From Bacillota bacterium (GTDB lineage: Bacteria; Bacillota; Bacilli; Paenibacillales; UBA4045): a DNA stretch of 64,000 nucleotides. The stretch spans positions 293,219 to 357,218 of the forward strand of contig JAEZQY010000029.1 of assembly GCA_023441055.1 (NCBI GenBank), given 5' to 3'. The notes beneath the pieces were generated by a model. That model saw nothing but the letters and a program-made list of their open reading frames with translations, did no database searches and was not told where the DNA came from. Shown in pieces: positions 32,743-41,445 of the stretch. A program made the position numbers and the translations under genes. Numbering within the stretch: position 1 is the first letter of the stretch; each line of letters starts with the position of its first letter.

Positions 32743-32783
32743 TAAGTCAACAATTTCGAGAAGACGTTGTTATTTTTTGATCA
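32743..32783 (-). promoter_or_regulatory. Copy B of a 41-bp repeated regulatory element
   Basis: This is the second copy of the element at 29238-29278. Here the - strand version reads TTGTTGACTTATGACA near its 3' end, a good -35 (TTGACT). It lies about 115 bases upstream of the second GH95 gene, the first gene of the operon. The rest of the 32629-32742 gap is an untranslated leader without a gene. Confidence 0.6.
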
Positions 32784-32792
32784 TCTGAACAC

Positions 32793-32826
32793 AAAAAACC
32801 CTTACGCAAATCATTCTGCGTAAGGG
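32793..32826 (-). terminator. Terminator of the tRNA-Ser gene
   Basis: CCCTTACGCA (32799-32808) pairs with TGCGTAAGGG (32817-32826), followed on the - strand by TTTTTTGTG. Confidence 0.9.
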
Positions 32827-32842
32827 AAGCTTTAAAGATTTA

Positions 32843-32933
32843 TGGCGGAAAGGGTGGGATTCGAACCCACGCACGGCATACACCGCCTAGCTGATTTCGA
32901 GTCAGCCCCCTTGGGCCTCTTGGGTACCTTTCC
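32843..32933 (-). tRNA. tRNA-Ser (anticodon CGA)
   Basis: A 91-base class II tRNA with the CCA end encoded. The acceptor stem pairs GGAAAGG with CCTTTCC. The anticodon arm is GCTGA-CTCGAAA-TCAGC, giving anticodon CGA for UCG codons. A long variable arm (TAGGCGGTGTATGCCGTGC) and the T-arm GTGGG-TTCGAAT-CCCAC complete a serine tRNA. It sits between the two divergent sugar systems with its own promoter and terminator. Confidence 0.95.
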
Positions 32934-32948
32934 ATGGCGACAGGATTG

Positions 32949-32978
32949 ATTGTACCACATTTCTGAAGTTATTTGCAA
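32949..32978 (-). promoter_or_regulatory. Promoter of the tRNA-Ser gene
   Basis: TTGCAA, an 18-base spacer and TGGTACAAT on the - strand lie just upstream of the tRNA. The remaining gap to 33087 holds a weak candidate + strand promoter (ATGAAA-N17-TATACA) for the second regulator gene. Confidence 0.5.
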
Positions 32979-33087
32979 TGACTACCTTCTCGCAATAATG
33001 GTATGAAAATCAATATCTTTACGTGTATACAATTTACTGGTTATACTTACTTCAAGTTCTGGAGTATACCAACATGGAGGTAGGTTC

Positions 33088-34653
33088 ATGTATAAGGTGC
33101 TGATCGTCGACGATGAAGTTTTTGTGCGCAGAGGATTATTCAATTTATTAACGTGGTCATCCCTGCAGTTCGAGATCTGCGGCGAAGCCGAGAATGGATC
33201 ACAAGCATTAGCGCTTATCAAACAGCTAACCCCAGATCTAGTCATCGTTGATATACGAATGCCTGTGATGGACGGTCTGGAGCTAATCCGACAGGTGTAC
33301 GAGCATGGTGAGCATCAGCCATCGTTCATTATTTTAAGCGGCTATCCTGATTTCTCGTATGCACAACAAGCCTTCCGTTACAACGTGTCCGATTATATTC
33401 TGAAGCCTGTTGATGAGAATGAGCTCACAGCTACTTTGAAACGAATTGCGGTTACTCTGAATCAGAAGCAGCTCCTAGCCATGACAAGAGAGAAACCACT
33501 AGTCGAGGTGATCATTGAAAGCCTGACACAAGCCGAGCCCAACGAGCAGGTTATGACACAAATCACACACACTCTCGATCTTCCACTGACCTCCTCCTAT
33601 ACATACATCATTGCTGAAGTCCAAGATATGCAGCCCCATAGAGAGCTAGAAGTTATGCCCCCATTACAATCGCTGCTGCAACGCTACTTCAATCTTGATG
33701 GGCAGCCTCTACTTCTCCATGAACGCGATAACAATCAATATGGCTTTATCGTACCCTCGTTGTGGCTTAACACACCTGCGGTTACTGAACGGTTAAGCTA
33801 TACTAGACTGCTCCAAAGCATGGAGAACCATCTCTCGACGCCTATGGCCTTGTTTATTGGACATCCGGTTGATCATCTGAGGGAAATTGTACATTCTCGT
33901 GTCAGCGCTGATGAATGCCTGAATTATCGTTTTGCATCTGGCTTTGACCGTATTTTCATGGCATCCGAGCTGCTAGAGCTGCCCTTATATTACTTTGATA
34001 TAGATGAGGAGCTACATAGTAAGCTGATGTATGAGGTTGAAGCCAATCGGAAGGAAGGCTATAGGAACGCTGCTGAGGCAATCTTCGTTGCGTTTGAGAA
34101 GCGTTACTTTGCCCCTGGCGCGGTAGCGAATACGGTTAGACGATGTATGATCGCAATTATTAATATTATTCGACAACTAGACGGTGATGAGAAAAGCTTA
34201 ACATGGCTGGACGAGATGCTCCACTGGCAGGCCAAATGCCGCAACTTAAATCAACTGCAGCATGTTTTTTTGAATTTCATAGAAGAAGCCGCTGACTATA
34301 TTGCGAGTATCCGGGGAGTAAAAGGCGAAGGTACAATCGAAAAAGTAAAGAAATATATCGATGGGCACTTCAGAGAGAATATCTATCTAAAGGGCATAGC
34401 TGCCGAATTCCATATGAACCCCATTTATCTTGGTCAGCTGTTTCGCAAAAATTATGGTGTGTATTTCAATGAATATGTGCTGTCGCTTCGCATCGAGGAA
34501 GCCAAGCGACTGCTGCGGCAGACCAAGAAACGCATGTATGAAATCTCTGAACAGGTCGGCTTCCAGAACGCGGACTACTTTGCCGCACAATTTGAGAAGC
34601 TTGAGAATATGACACCGACTGATTATCGCAATCAGATGATCGAACACCAATAA
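33088..34653 (+). CDS. AraC-type response regulator (YesN-like), long form
   Basis: A 521-residue regulator: receiver domain (about 1-120, VLIVDDEVFVRRGLF, phospho-Asp in VIVDIRMPVMDG, Lys in ILKPVDE), a long middle domain with no motif I recognise (about 140-400) and a C-terminal AraC HTH pair (LKGIAAEFHMNPIYLGQLFRK; VGFQNADYFAAQFEKLENMTP). This is the usual size for regulators paired with YesM-type kinases. The ATG at 33088 has GGAGGT upstream. The kinase gene follows 11 bases later. It probably controls the downstream binding protein and permeases. Confidence 0.93.
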   Translation: MYKVLIVDDEVFVRRGLFNLLTWSSLQFEICGEAENGSQALALIKQLTPDLVIVDIRMPVMDGLELIRQVYEHGEHQPSFIILSGYPDFSYAQQAFRYNVSDYILKPVDENELTATLKRIAVTLNQKQLLAMTREKPLVEVIIESLTQAEPNEQVMTQITHTLDLPLTSSYTYIIAEVQDMQPHRELEVMPPLQSLLQRYFNLDGQPLLLHERDNNQYGFIVPSLWLNTPAVTERLSYTRLLQSMENHLSTPMALFIGHPVDHLREIVHSRVSADECLNYRFASGFDRIFMASELLELPLYYFDIDEELHSKLMYEVEANRKEGYRNAAEAIFVAFEKRYFAPGAVANTVRRCMIAIINIIRQLDGDEKSLTWLDEMLHWQAKCRNLNQLQHVFLNFIEEAADYIASIRGVKGEGTIEKVKKYIDGHFRENIYLKGIAAEFHMNPIYLGQLFRKNYGVYFNEYVLSLRIEEAKRLLRQTKKRMYEISEQVGFQNADYFAAQFEKLENMTPTDYRNQMIEHQ

Positions 34654-34664
34654 GGAGGCTTGAC

Positions 34665-36452
34665 GTGCTTAACTTTCGACTGCACCATTTGAAGCTTCGC
34701 AGTAAACTGATCTTCATCTATGTCATTTGTGTGTTCATACCGATTGTCTTGACGAATGTCATGTTCTATCAAGTGACAACGATTAATATCAGAAACCAGA
34801 AGACAGCAGATGCAGAGCAAGCCATCTCCTTGCTGCAATCTGAGTTTGGCGCGCTTATTGATGATGCAGCGGGCATTTCATATTTATATTCGATTGATAG
34901 TCAGCTCAACCAGCATCTGAACACCGACCATCCATCCTATGATCGTTATGTTGAATCGCTAAGTGATGTGTCGAATTTGTTCAATCGCGCTGATAAGGAG
35001 TACAAAACTATTAGCTCGGTTACGATTATGAGTGACAATCCGACAATCTTAACCTCTGGTCATATTATCAAGCTTGAAGACGAGGTGCGAAGCTCCGATT
35101 GGTACCAATTACTCCATACGATTAATCATACCTATCCGCATCTCTATGTCACAGTTGAGAGCATAAGCGTGATTCAGAAGCTATCGAATGACCGATACGG
35201 GGCTTATGAGAATGTGGTAAAGATTGATATAAATAAAGGCTATATCAAGCAAATGCTTGATTTGTCCAGCTTTGAGGGTGACATTTACTTATTAGACCCA
35301 TCCAATCATGCGCGTTATGGCCGTCTGGCCAGCGGTCAGCCAAGCGAGCTGATCACCGCAGATCGAACGCCCAGCCTCCATGAAATCCCCAAACCGGATA
35401 AAGCAATCATCATCAGCAAACAATATCAAACGAATCGTCATTTAGGAGGCTGGCAGATTTACGGGGTCCTTGACGAAGAGCGAATCTTGTATGATGTCAG
35501 ACAATCCGGTCAGTTTATCCTATGGTTTGCAGCGATCAACTTCCTCGTACCTACAATTGTGATCTTAATCTTCTCCCGCTCCATCCATATGCGCATTCAG
35601 GAGCTTCTAAAGCACATGAAATCGGTAAAAGGTAAAAATTTCGAGCGGATTCCATACAATCGTGAACGGGATGAGGTTGGCGAACTCGCAGTGGAATTCA
35701 ATCGGATGAGCGCGCGTATTGAAAATCTGATTAACGATGTATACGTGGCCGAGATCCAGAAGAAGGATCTGGAGCTGAGGCAGCGTCAAGCTCAATTATT
35801 CGCGCTTCATAGTCAGATCAATCCACATTTTTTATTCAATGCCCTTGAATCCATTCGAATGCGGAGTTTGATGAAAGGCGAATCACAAACAGCCAGAACG
35901 ATTCAGAATATGGCCAAAATATTCCGAAAATCCATCGTATGGAAGAGAAGCTTCGTAACGATACGCGAGGAATTGGAGCTGATCGAGTGCTTCCTAGAAA
36001 TTCAGAAGTATCGTTTCGACGATAAGCTCGAATATCATATCGAGGTTGATCAATCCGTAATGGATATTGAGATTCCGAAGATGGCCTTCTTGCCGTTCGT
36101 TGAGAATGCTAGTATTCACGGTATCGAGAACATTCCCGGTATCGGTTATATCACCATTCAGATCGCATATGAGCAGGATTACATCGTGTTCATCATTTCG
36201 GACAACGGAGTTGGCATGGCCCAAGAAAAAATCGATGAGCTTCATGACTATTTCCAGGAGGACTCGCCTATGGGCGATTCTATTGGCATGAAGAACGTCA
36301 TTACTCGTCTCAAAATCTATTATGGTGAGTCCTTCCACTTCGCAATTGCTAGTGAGAATGGCAATGGTGTTCGCATCAAACTGCGTCTACCAATTATACA
36401 AAAGAGTGTCCTGCCTCAAAAAAAGTCCTCAACTATTCAAAGACCAATCTAA
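34665..36452 (+). CDS. Sensor histidine kinase (YesM-like)
   Basis: A 595-residue membrane kinase. TM1 is at about 15-35, a large extracytoplasmic sensor follows, and TM2 (FILWFAAINFLVPTIVILIF) lies at about 285-305. HAMP comes next, then the His_kinase segment HSQINPHFLFNALESIRM with the phosphoacceptor, and the ATPase domain (FLPFVENASIHG, DNGVGM, SIGMKNVITRLKI). The start is GTG at 34665 with GGAGG six bases upstream. It is paired with the preceding regulator, the reverse gene order of the - strand system, where the kinase comes first. Confidence 0.93.
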   Translation: MLNFRLHHLKLRSKLIFIYVICVFIPIVLTNVMFYQVTTINIRNQKTADAEQAISLLQSEFGALIDDAAGISYLYSIDSQLNQHLNTDHPSYDRYVESLSDVSNLFNRADKEYKTISSVTIMSDNPTILTSGHIIKLEDEVRSSDWYQLLHTINHTYPHLYVTVESISVIQKLSNDRYGAYENVVKIDINKGYIKQMLDLSSFEGDIYLLDPSNHARYGRLASGQPSELITADRTPSLHEIPKPDKAIIISKQYQTNRHLGGWQIYGVLDEERILYDVRQSGQFILWFAAINFLVPTIVILIFSRSIHMRIQELLKHMKSVKGKNFERIPYNRERDEVGELAVEFNRMSARIENLINDVYVAEIQKKDLELRQRQAQLFALHSQINPHFLFNALESIRMRSLMKGESQTARTIQNMAKIFRKSIVWKRSFVTIREELELIECFLEIQKYRFDDKLEYHIEVDQSVMDIEIPKMAFLPFVENASIHGIENIPGIGYITIQIAYEQDYIVFIISDNGVGMAQEKIDELHDYFQEDSPMGDSIGMKNVITRLKIYYGESFHFAIASENGNGVRIKLRLPIIQKSVLPQKKSSTIQRPI

Positions 36453-36491
36453 GGTTTACTATATATTAATTGTTAAATCCATCTCCTATAC

Positions 36492-36505
36492 TGAAAGTGC
36501 TTACA
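36492..36505. promoter_or_regulatory. Candidate cre (CcpA) site before the second binding-protein gene
   Basis: TGAAAGTGCTTACA matches the cre consensus TGNAANCGNTNNCA with one mismatch (T for C at position 7). It lies about 30 bases before the ATG, a place where CcpA would block transcription. By-eye match only. Confidence 0.35.
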
Positions 36506-36535
36506 ACACATTTTGGAATTGAAAGGGGATTTACA

Positions 36536-38260
36536 ATGCTTAAGAAAAAGTGGTTGATCACCACCCTGGCCGTATTAATGGCTGTAGCAGTCTTCATTGC
36601 CGGCTGTTCGTCAAGCAATAATGGCAACAATGGCAATGATAGTAAAGCAGCAAACACGGGCTCGAACACGAGTAAGAGCTCAACCGAGTCTACGAATAGT
36701 GAGGAAAAGTTAGACCCCGTCACCTTCACTTACTTCGCATTCGGTACGAATAATGATGTACTGGCAAGTGAAACGAGAATCGGCAAAATACTACAGGAAC
36801 AAACAGGCGTTGACTGGAAATTTGAGTTTGTTGTTGGGGATCCGGCTACCAAGGCTGGCGTTATGATCGCCGGCGGCGAGTATCCCGACGTTATCTCTCC
36901 CGTAGCTGAGCTCGCCAAGCTCCTGGATGCGGAAGCGTACATTCCGCTTAACGATCTGATTGAGAAGCATGGTCCTAACATTAAACGAGTATATGGCCCA
37001 TATATGGACAAGATCACGCATGAAGATGGGAACATCTACATCCTGCCATTCACAGCCAACATCGGCGGCTACCTGATGGATCCGGATGCAGGCAGCAACT
37101 TCTTCATTCAGCGTAGAGTGCTTAAAGAATTCGGCTACCCTGAAGTAAAAACACTTGATCAATACTTTGATTTAATCGAGAAGTATCATGCCAAGTATCC
37201 ATCGACGGATGGCAAGGACAATATTGGGTTCTTCACATTCGCAGGTGAGCCTGGTCAGTTCTATACGATAACGAATGCAACTATGCATCTATCTGGCTAT
37301 CCGAATGACGGCAATGTGCTCGTTGACCTGGATACGCATGAAGCTAAGCTTTATATGGCTACCAATGACGAGAAGAGATGGCTCGGAAAGCTGAATGACA
37401 TGTACGTGAAGGGCTTGGTTGATCCGGAGAGCTTTACCGCTAATGGCGATCAATTCGCAGCTAAGCTGACCTCTGGTCGTGTACTCGGATTCGTAGGTTA
37501 CATCTGGCAGATGGGTGATGCCATGAACAACCTGAAGACAGCCGGCAATGACGATCTTCGTTATGTATCGCTTCCGATTGTGTTCGATGAGAGCATTACT
37601 GATGCCTATATGGATCCTCCCTCCTTTGTCAACAACCGCGGTCTCGGGATTAGTGTGAGCGCCAAGGACCCAGAACGCATCATTAAGTATTGGGATAATC
37701 TGCTGAAGGAAGAGAACCAGAAGCTTGTGCAATGGGGCGAGGAAGGTGTTACGTATTCTGTGAATCAAGACGGTCGTTTCGTGATGAGTCAAGAGCAATT
37801 GGCTAATCGCAATGATAACGAGTACAGACGTCAATACGGTTGGGCATACTTCGATTATGAGTGGCCTCGATATGGTGATAACTCCGTGTACGAGGACGGG
37901 AATGCGCATAGACCTCTCTTCCAGCCTGAGGTAGCAGACTTTAATTATACAGATGGCGATCGTGCTTTGCTTAATGCTTACGGTATCAATACATTCTCCG
38001 GGTTCTTCGCTAAGCCTGTGGAGAGACCTTGGTATCCGGCTTGGAGTATCGAGAAGCCGCAAGGCTCCCCTGAGCAGCTCTTCAATCAGAAGGCTGGAGA
38101 TCTTCAACAGAAGTACTTCCCTAAGATGGTACTCTCCTCTGCAGGACAATTCGATTCTGCATGGAACGAGTATATAGAAGAGTTCAATAAGCTGGATGCT
38201 GCAGGCTTCGAGGCATTCATTACGGCTAAGGTTAAGGATCGCGTAGCAGGAAAGTGGTAG
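36536..38260 (+). CDS. ABC transporter sugar-binding lipoprotein (second system)
   Basis: A lipoprotein of 574 residues: basic N-terminus MLKKKW, hydrophobic core and lipobox IAGC (Cys24), then a low-complexity Ser/Asn/Gly linker and a two-lobed binding domain typical of large LplA-like binding proteins. The ATG at 36536 follows AAAGGGG; the longer frame from 36470 lacks a ribosome site and would bury the signal peptide. It follows the kinase gene by 83 bases and is separated from the permease genes by a long hairpin. Ligand unknown; probably a plant-derived oligosaccharide by family. Confidence 0.9.
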   Translation: MLKKKWLITTLAVLMAVAVFIAGCSSSNNGNNGNDSKAANTGSNTSKSSTESTNSEEKLDPVTFTYFAFGTNNDVLASETRIGKILQEQTGVDWKFEFVVGDPATKAGVMIAGGEYPDVISPVAELAKLLDAEAYIPLNDLIEKHGPNIKRVYGPYMDKITHEDGNIYILPFTANIGGYLMDPDAGSNFFIQRRVLKEFGYPEVKTLDQYFDLIEKYHAKYPSTDGKDNIGFFTFAGEPGQFYTITNATMHLSGYPNDGNVLVDLDTHEAKLYMATNDEKRWLGKLNDMYVKGLVDPESFTANGDQFAAKLTSGRVLGFVGYIWQMGDAMNNLKTAGNDDLRYVSLPIVFDESITDAYMDPPSFVNNRGLGISVSAKDPERIIKYWDNLLKEENQKLVQWGEEGVTYSVNQDGRFVMSQEQLANRNDNEYRRQYGWAYFDYEWPRYGDNSVYEDGNAHRPLFQPEVADFNYTDGDRALLNAYGINTFSGFFAKPVERPWYPAWSIEKPQGSPEQLFNQKAGDLQQKYFPKMVLSSAGQFDSAWNEYIEEFNKLDAAGFEAFITAKVKDRVAGKW

Positions 38261-38284
38261 ACTGTAGCATCTGAATACTAGTCA

Positions 38285-38325
38285 CAGATCGGGAAGAGTG
38301 AAGCCCATTCACTTCTCCCGATCTG
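38285..38325 (+). terminator. Intercistronic hairpin between binding-protein and permease genes
   Basis: Two 18-base arms (38285-38302 and 38308-38325) built on CAGATCGGGA/TCCCGATCTG pair with only a two-base mismatch and a 5-base loop. No T-run follows. Such hairpins after binding-protein genes protect the upstream message and partly reduce read-through, which would make the binding protein more abundant than the permeases. Confidence 0.6.
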
Positions 38326-38373
38326 AATGTGATAGAGAGACATACACGATTATGCAGAAGGGAGATGGATCGG

Positions 38374-39333
38374 GTGGAGAAGCATACCGTGCAGCTGAGA
38401 GAAACGATTTCTAACGATTCGCGCCTTGTCTTATTTCTCAAATCATTATCCAGTCAAAAAATGCTGATGCTGATGTCATTGCCTTTTCTTGTATGGGTAA
38501 TCATATTTAAGTATTTACCGCTCTGGGGTTGGATGATTGCCTTCCAAAAGTACAGGCTCGGAAGAGACTTATTCGATCAGGCCTGGGTTGGCTTAGACAA
38601 CTTCAGATTTCTATTCCAGGAACAACAGTTCTACCTCGTCTTGCGAAATACGCTTGTCATGAGCTCGATTAATCTCATTCTTGGATTTTCAACTGCTATT
38701 ATATTAGCACTTCTATTAAATGAACTTCGCAACATTTACTTCAAGCGGACTGTCCAGACGATCAGTTATTTGCCCCACTTCATTTCGTGGGTAGTTGCAG
38801 CTAATATTGTACAAACGTTTCTTTCTCCTGAAGGAATTTTCAATGTATTGCTTACCAAATTTAACTTGCTCGATAAACCCATCCTATGGCTGGGCGTTGG
38901 CGAATACTTTTGGGCCATTCTAGGTGTAACTGAAGTATGGAAGAGCGTCGGCTGGAACACAATTATATATCTGGCTGCCATCACGATGATCGACCCGACT
39001 CAGTACGAAGCAGCCGAGATCGATGGCGCTTCACGCTTGCGACGGATGTGGCATATTACACTTCCAGGCATGAAGCCTGTCATTGTCATTCTCCTCATCA
39101 TGAATTTGGGACATATTCTGGAGTCCGGATTCGAGCCGCAGTACTTACTTGGCAATGGCATGAATATAGAATATTCGGAAAACCTTGATATATTCGTGTT
39201 GAAGTACGGTATACAACTGAGTAATTTTGGCTTGGCGACTGCAGCTGGTATGTTTAAAACCGTAGTCAGCTTCATCTTCCTTATCGCTGCCAACACTATC
39301 GCCAGACGTCTTGGCGAAAGCAGATTGTACTAG
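38374..39333 (+). CDS. ABC transporter permease (LplB type, second system)
   Basis: A permease of about 319 residues with six TM segments, a YLPHFISWVVAANIV segment and the EAA loop YEAAEIDGASRLRRMWHITLPGM. The start is uncertain: GTG at 38374 has AAGGGAG nine bases upstream, an ATG at 38365 directly abuts that site, and the frame can extend to a GTG at 38329 inside the preceding hairpin. It pairs with the permease that follows. Confidence 0.9.
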   Translation: MEKHTVQLRETISNDSRLVLFLKSLSSQKMLMLMSLPFLVWVIIFKYLPLWGWMIAFQKYRLGRDLFDQAWVGLDNFRFLFQEQQFYLVLRNTLVMSSINLILGFSTAIILALLLNELRNIYFKRTVQTISYLPHFISWVVAANIVQTFLSPEGIFNVLLTKFNLLDKPILWLGVGEYFWAILGVTEVWKSVGWNTIIYLAAITMIDPTQYEAAEIDGASRLRRMWHITLPGMKPVIVILLIMNLGHILESGFEPQYLLGNGMNIEYSENLDIFVLKYGIQLSNFGLATAAGMFKTVVSFIFLIAANTIARRLGESRLY

Positions 39334-39351
39334 ATGAAAGGCGGTGATTCT

Positions 39352-40269
39352 ATGCTGAAAACGAGATCTGCTCGGTATTCTTCGATTATCGATAAGCTTT
39401 TCGATGTGTGTAATTATATCTTTATGATCATTTTGATCATGTTTACTCTATACCCATTTATCAATATGTTCGCCTTATCGTTTAATGATGCTAATGACTC
39501 TATTCGCGGTCATATCTATCTCTGGCCGCGCATCTGGACATTACGTAATTATGAATACGTTTTAAGTGAATCCAATGTGTTTTTTGCCACCTTCATTTCA
39601 GCAGCACGAACGATAATCGGGACAATCACATCTGTATTTTGCACAGCGATGTTAGCCTATGCCATCAGCCGTCCTGAGTATAAATTAAGAAAATTCGTTT
39701 CGATAACCTTTATTTTCACGATGTACTTCAGCGGTGGTTTAATACCAACCTATCTGCTTATTAAAGAGCTCGGCATGCTGAACAGCTTCTGGGTCTACAT
39801 CATCCCAGGCATCATAGGCGTGTTCAATGTGATTGTCATTCGTTCCTTCATAGAAGGCTTGCCGGATGGTATTCTCGAATCAGCGAAAATCGATGGCGCT
39901 GGAGACCTTACCACATTCATCCTTGTCGTGCTTCCACTGACCACACCCGCTCTGGCCACAGTTTCTCTGTTCGTGGCAGTCTATCAATGGAACTCCTGGT
40001 TCGATGTATTCCTATACAATTCCTCGAGATCCAATCTAAGCACATTGCAGTATGAATTAGTGAAGATATTATCCACTTCTAACACAACAAGCCTGGGCGC
40101 CTCAGCAGCTGATCAATACGCTAATGCGCTGGGCAATAAGGCAACGGTTACCCCAACCTCGGTTCGCGCTACGATGACAATCATTGCAAGCTTGCCGATT
40201 ATTATGGTGTATCCATTCCTGCAGAAGTACTTTGTCAAGGGGATGGTCGTTGGCGGAGTGAAGGGTTAA
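39352..40269 (+). CDS. ABC transporter permease (YtcP type, second system)
   Basis: A permease of 305 residues with about six TM segments, EAA loop ILESAKIDGAGDLTTFILVVLP and C-terminal YPFLQKYFVKGMVVGGVKG, nearly the same ending as the permease at 27.3 kb. The ATG at 39352 has AGGCGGTGA upstream; the ATG at 39334 directly abuts the previous stop without a ribosome site. It is the last gene of the + strand operon, followed by a strong terminator. Confidence 0.91.
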   Translation: MLKTRSARYSSIIDKLFDVCNYIFMIILIMFTLYPFINMFALSFNDANDSIRGHIYLWPRIWTLRNYEYVLSESNVFFATFISAARTIIGTITSVFCTAMLAYAISRPEYKLRKFVSITFIFTMYFSGGLIPTYLLIKELGMLNSFWVYIIPGIIGVFNVIVIRSFIEGLPDGILESAKIDGAGDLTTFILVVLPLTTPALATVSLFVAVYQWNSWFDVFLYNSSRSNLSTLQYELVKILSTSNTTSLGASAADQYANALGNKATVTPTSVRATMTIIASLPIIMVYPFLQKYFVKGMVVGGVKG

Positions 40270-40290
40270 GCTTCGTTTAATCAAACATAA

Positions 40291-40337
40291 GGGTCGTCCC
40301 ACAGTCCGTTGATAAATGACTGTGAGACGACCCTTTG
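40291..40337. terminator. Bidirectional terminator at the right edge of the accessory block
   Basis: GGGTCGTC-CACAGTC (40291-40306) pairs with GACTGTG-GACGACCC (40318-40333). TTTGT follows on the + strand and TTATGTTTG on the - strand, so it can serve both the transporter operon and the DUF951 gene that converge here. Confidence 0.8.
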
Positions 40338-40349
40338 TAGGTATCCATG

Positions 40350-40568
40350 CTAGTCCAACTCCAGCTCTGGCGCAATAGCCTCTGACCGAAGCACCTTCTT
40401 CAGCTTGCGCTCGAATTTTATGCGGGGAATCATCACACTATGCATACACTTCAAGCACTTGATTCGAATATCCATGCCCATACGGATAATCTGCATCTCA
40501 TTCGCGCCGCAAGGATGCGGCTTCTTCATCTGCACGACATCGCCCAATTGAAATTGCTTGGCTTCCAT
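40350..40568 (-). CDS. DUF951 family small protein (YyzM-like)
   Basis: A 72-residue basic protein with a CPHPCGANEM-type segment (KKPHPCGANE) and a CLKC motif, suggesting a small metal-binding or RNA-binding fold. DUF951 proteins are found near the origin in Bacillales (yyzM in B. subtilis). Function is not established to my knowledge. It marks the return of conserved origin-proximal order after the accessory block, and lies about 32 bases downstream of the MscS-type gene. Confidence 0.88.
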   Translation of the reverse strand: MEAKQFQLGDVVQMKKPHPCGANEMQIIRMGMDIRIKCLKCMHSVMIPRIKFERKLKKVLRSEAIAPELELD

Positions 40569-40600
40569 CTATATCCCACCCCTGACTTCTCTGGCTTAGG

Positions 40601-41440
40601 CTATACAAGAATTTGCGACTTCAGAATAGGAAGCTCCCCACTCTTCATCAGCTCCGCATTCATCAACCGCGCTACTGCCTCTCTCGTTCCAGGCTTACAA
40701 GCAATCGTGATCCGAATGACCGCATCCGTATTCGTCAGCGATTGAATGCCGAGTACGGTCGGCTGCGCGCTGACGATCGAGCTGTTGCCCTGCTGGAGCA
40801 GCTTGGCTCGCTCCTCGATCATCTGCAACGCATGATCGAAGTCCTGCTGTGCGGATATCGTTACATCAATAACCGCAAGGGAGCTGTTCATAGAATAATT
40901 CGTTACCTGTTGTATGGCGCCATTCGGAATAATATGTACTTCTCCTGTCACACTCTTCAGCTTGGTAACGCGCAGCCCGATCATGATAACTGTCCCTTCA
41001 AAGGCGCCCACCTTCACGATATCACCAACCGCGAATTGATCCTCGAAGATAATGAAGAATCCCGTGATCACATCCCGGACCAGACTCTGTGCGCCGAATC
41101 CGATTGCCAGACCAACAACACCTGCACCAGTCAGCAATGGCCCTAATGGCAGGCCGATCTCATTCAGGATAAGCAGAATCATCATGAAGTTAACCGCATA
41201 CTTCGCCACATTGCCCACCAGCGCGAAGATGGTGCTGGATCGGCGAGGATTAATCCTGAATCGATCGCGTTCCTCCGCCAGATGAGTGATCGCCTTCCCC
41301 AGCATGCGTGTGATCAGCTTAGCCACGATGTAGATCAGCAATATCTTCAATCCGGATAAGGCCCAGTCCAGCCATCGTTCCGAATCAGTGAAGTAGGCGA
41401 CTAAATCCGCCCACAGATCTATGAATGCCTGCGCGGTCAT
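40601..41440 (-). CDS. MscS-family small-conductance mechanosensitive channel
   Basis: A 279-residue membrane protein with about three TM segments, a pore-lining helix (GLPLGPLLTGAGVVGLAIGFGAQSL in parts), then the beta domain (FEDQFAVGDIVKVGAFEGTV, IIPNGAIQQVTNYS) and a C-terminal alpha/beta domain. MscS channels release solutes upon osmotic downshock. The ATG at 41440 has GGGGGGTGA upstream and lies 5 bases after the DUF3343 stop, so the two are co-transcribed. Related to B. subtilis YkuT by layout. Confidence 0.92.
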   Translation of the reverse strand: MTAQAFIDLWADLVAYFTDSERWLDWALSGLKILLIYIVAKLITRMLGKAITHLAEERDRFRINPRRSSTIFALVGNVAKYAVNFMMILLILNEIGLPLGPLLTGAGVVGLAIGFGAQSLVRDVITGFFIIFEDQFAVGDIVKVGAFEGTVIMIGLRVTKLKSVTGEVHIIPNGAIQQVTNYSMNSSLAVIDVTISAQQDFDHALQMIEERAKLLQQGNSSIVSAQPTVLGIQSLTNTDAVIRITIACKPGTREAVARLMNAELMKSGELPILKSQILV

Positions 41441-41445
41441 GCGAT

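Noticed and set aside
37289..38149. 286-codon - strand open frame inside the second binding-protein gene
   Set aside because: Antisense to a gene with a clear lipobox and ribosome site; no recognisable motif.
15200..40340. Integrative element or transposon
   Set aside because: No integrase, transposase, terminal inverted repeats or tRNA-end duplication was seen; the tRNA-Ser lies inside the block and not at its edge.
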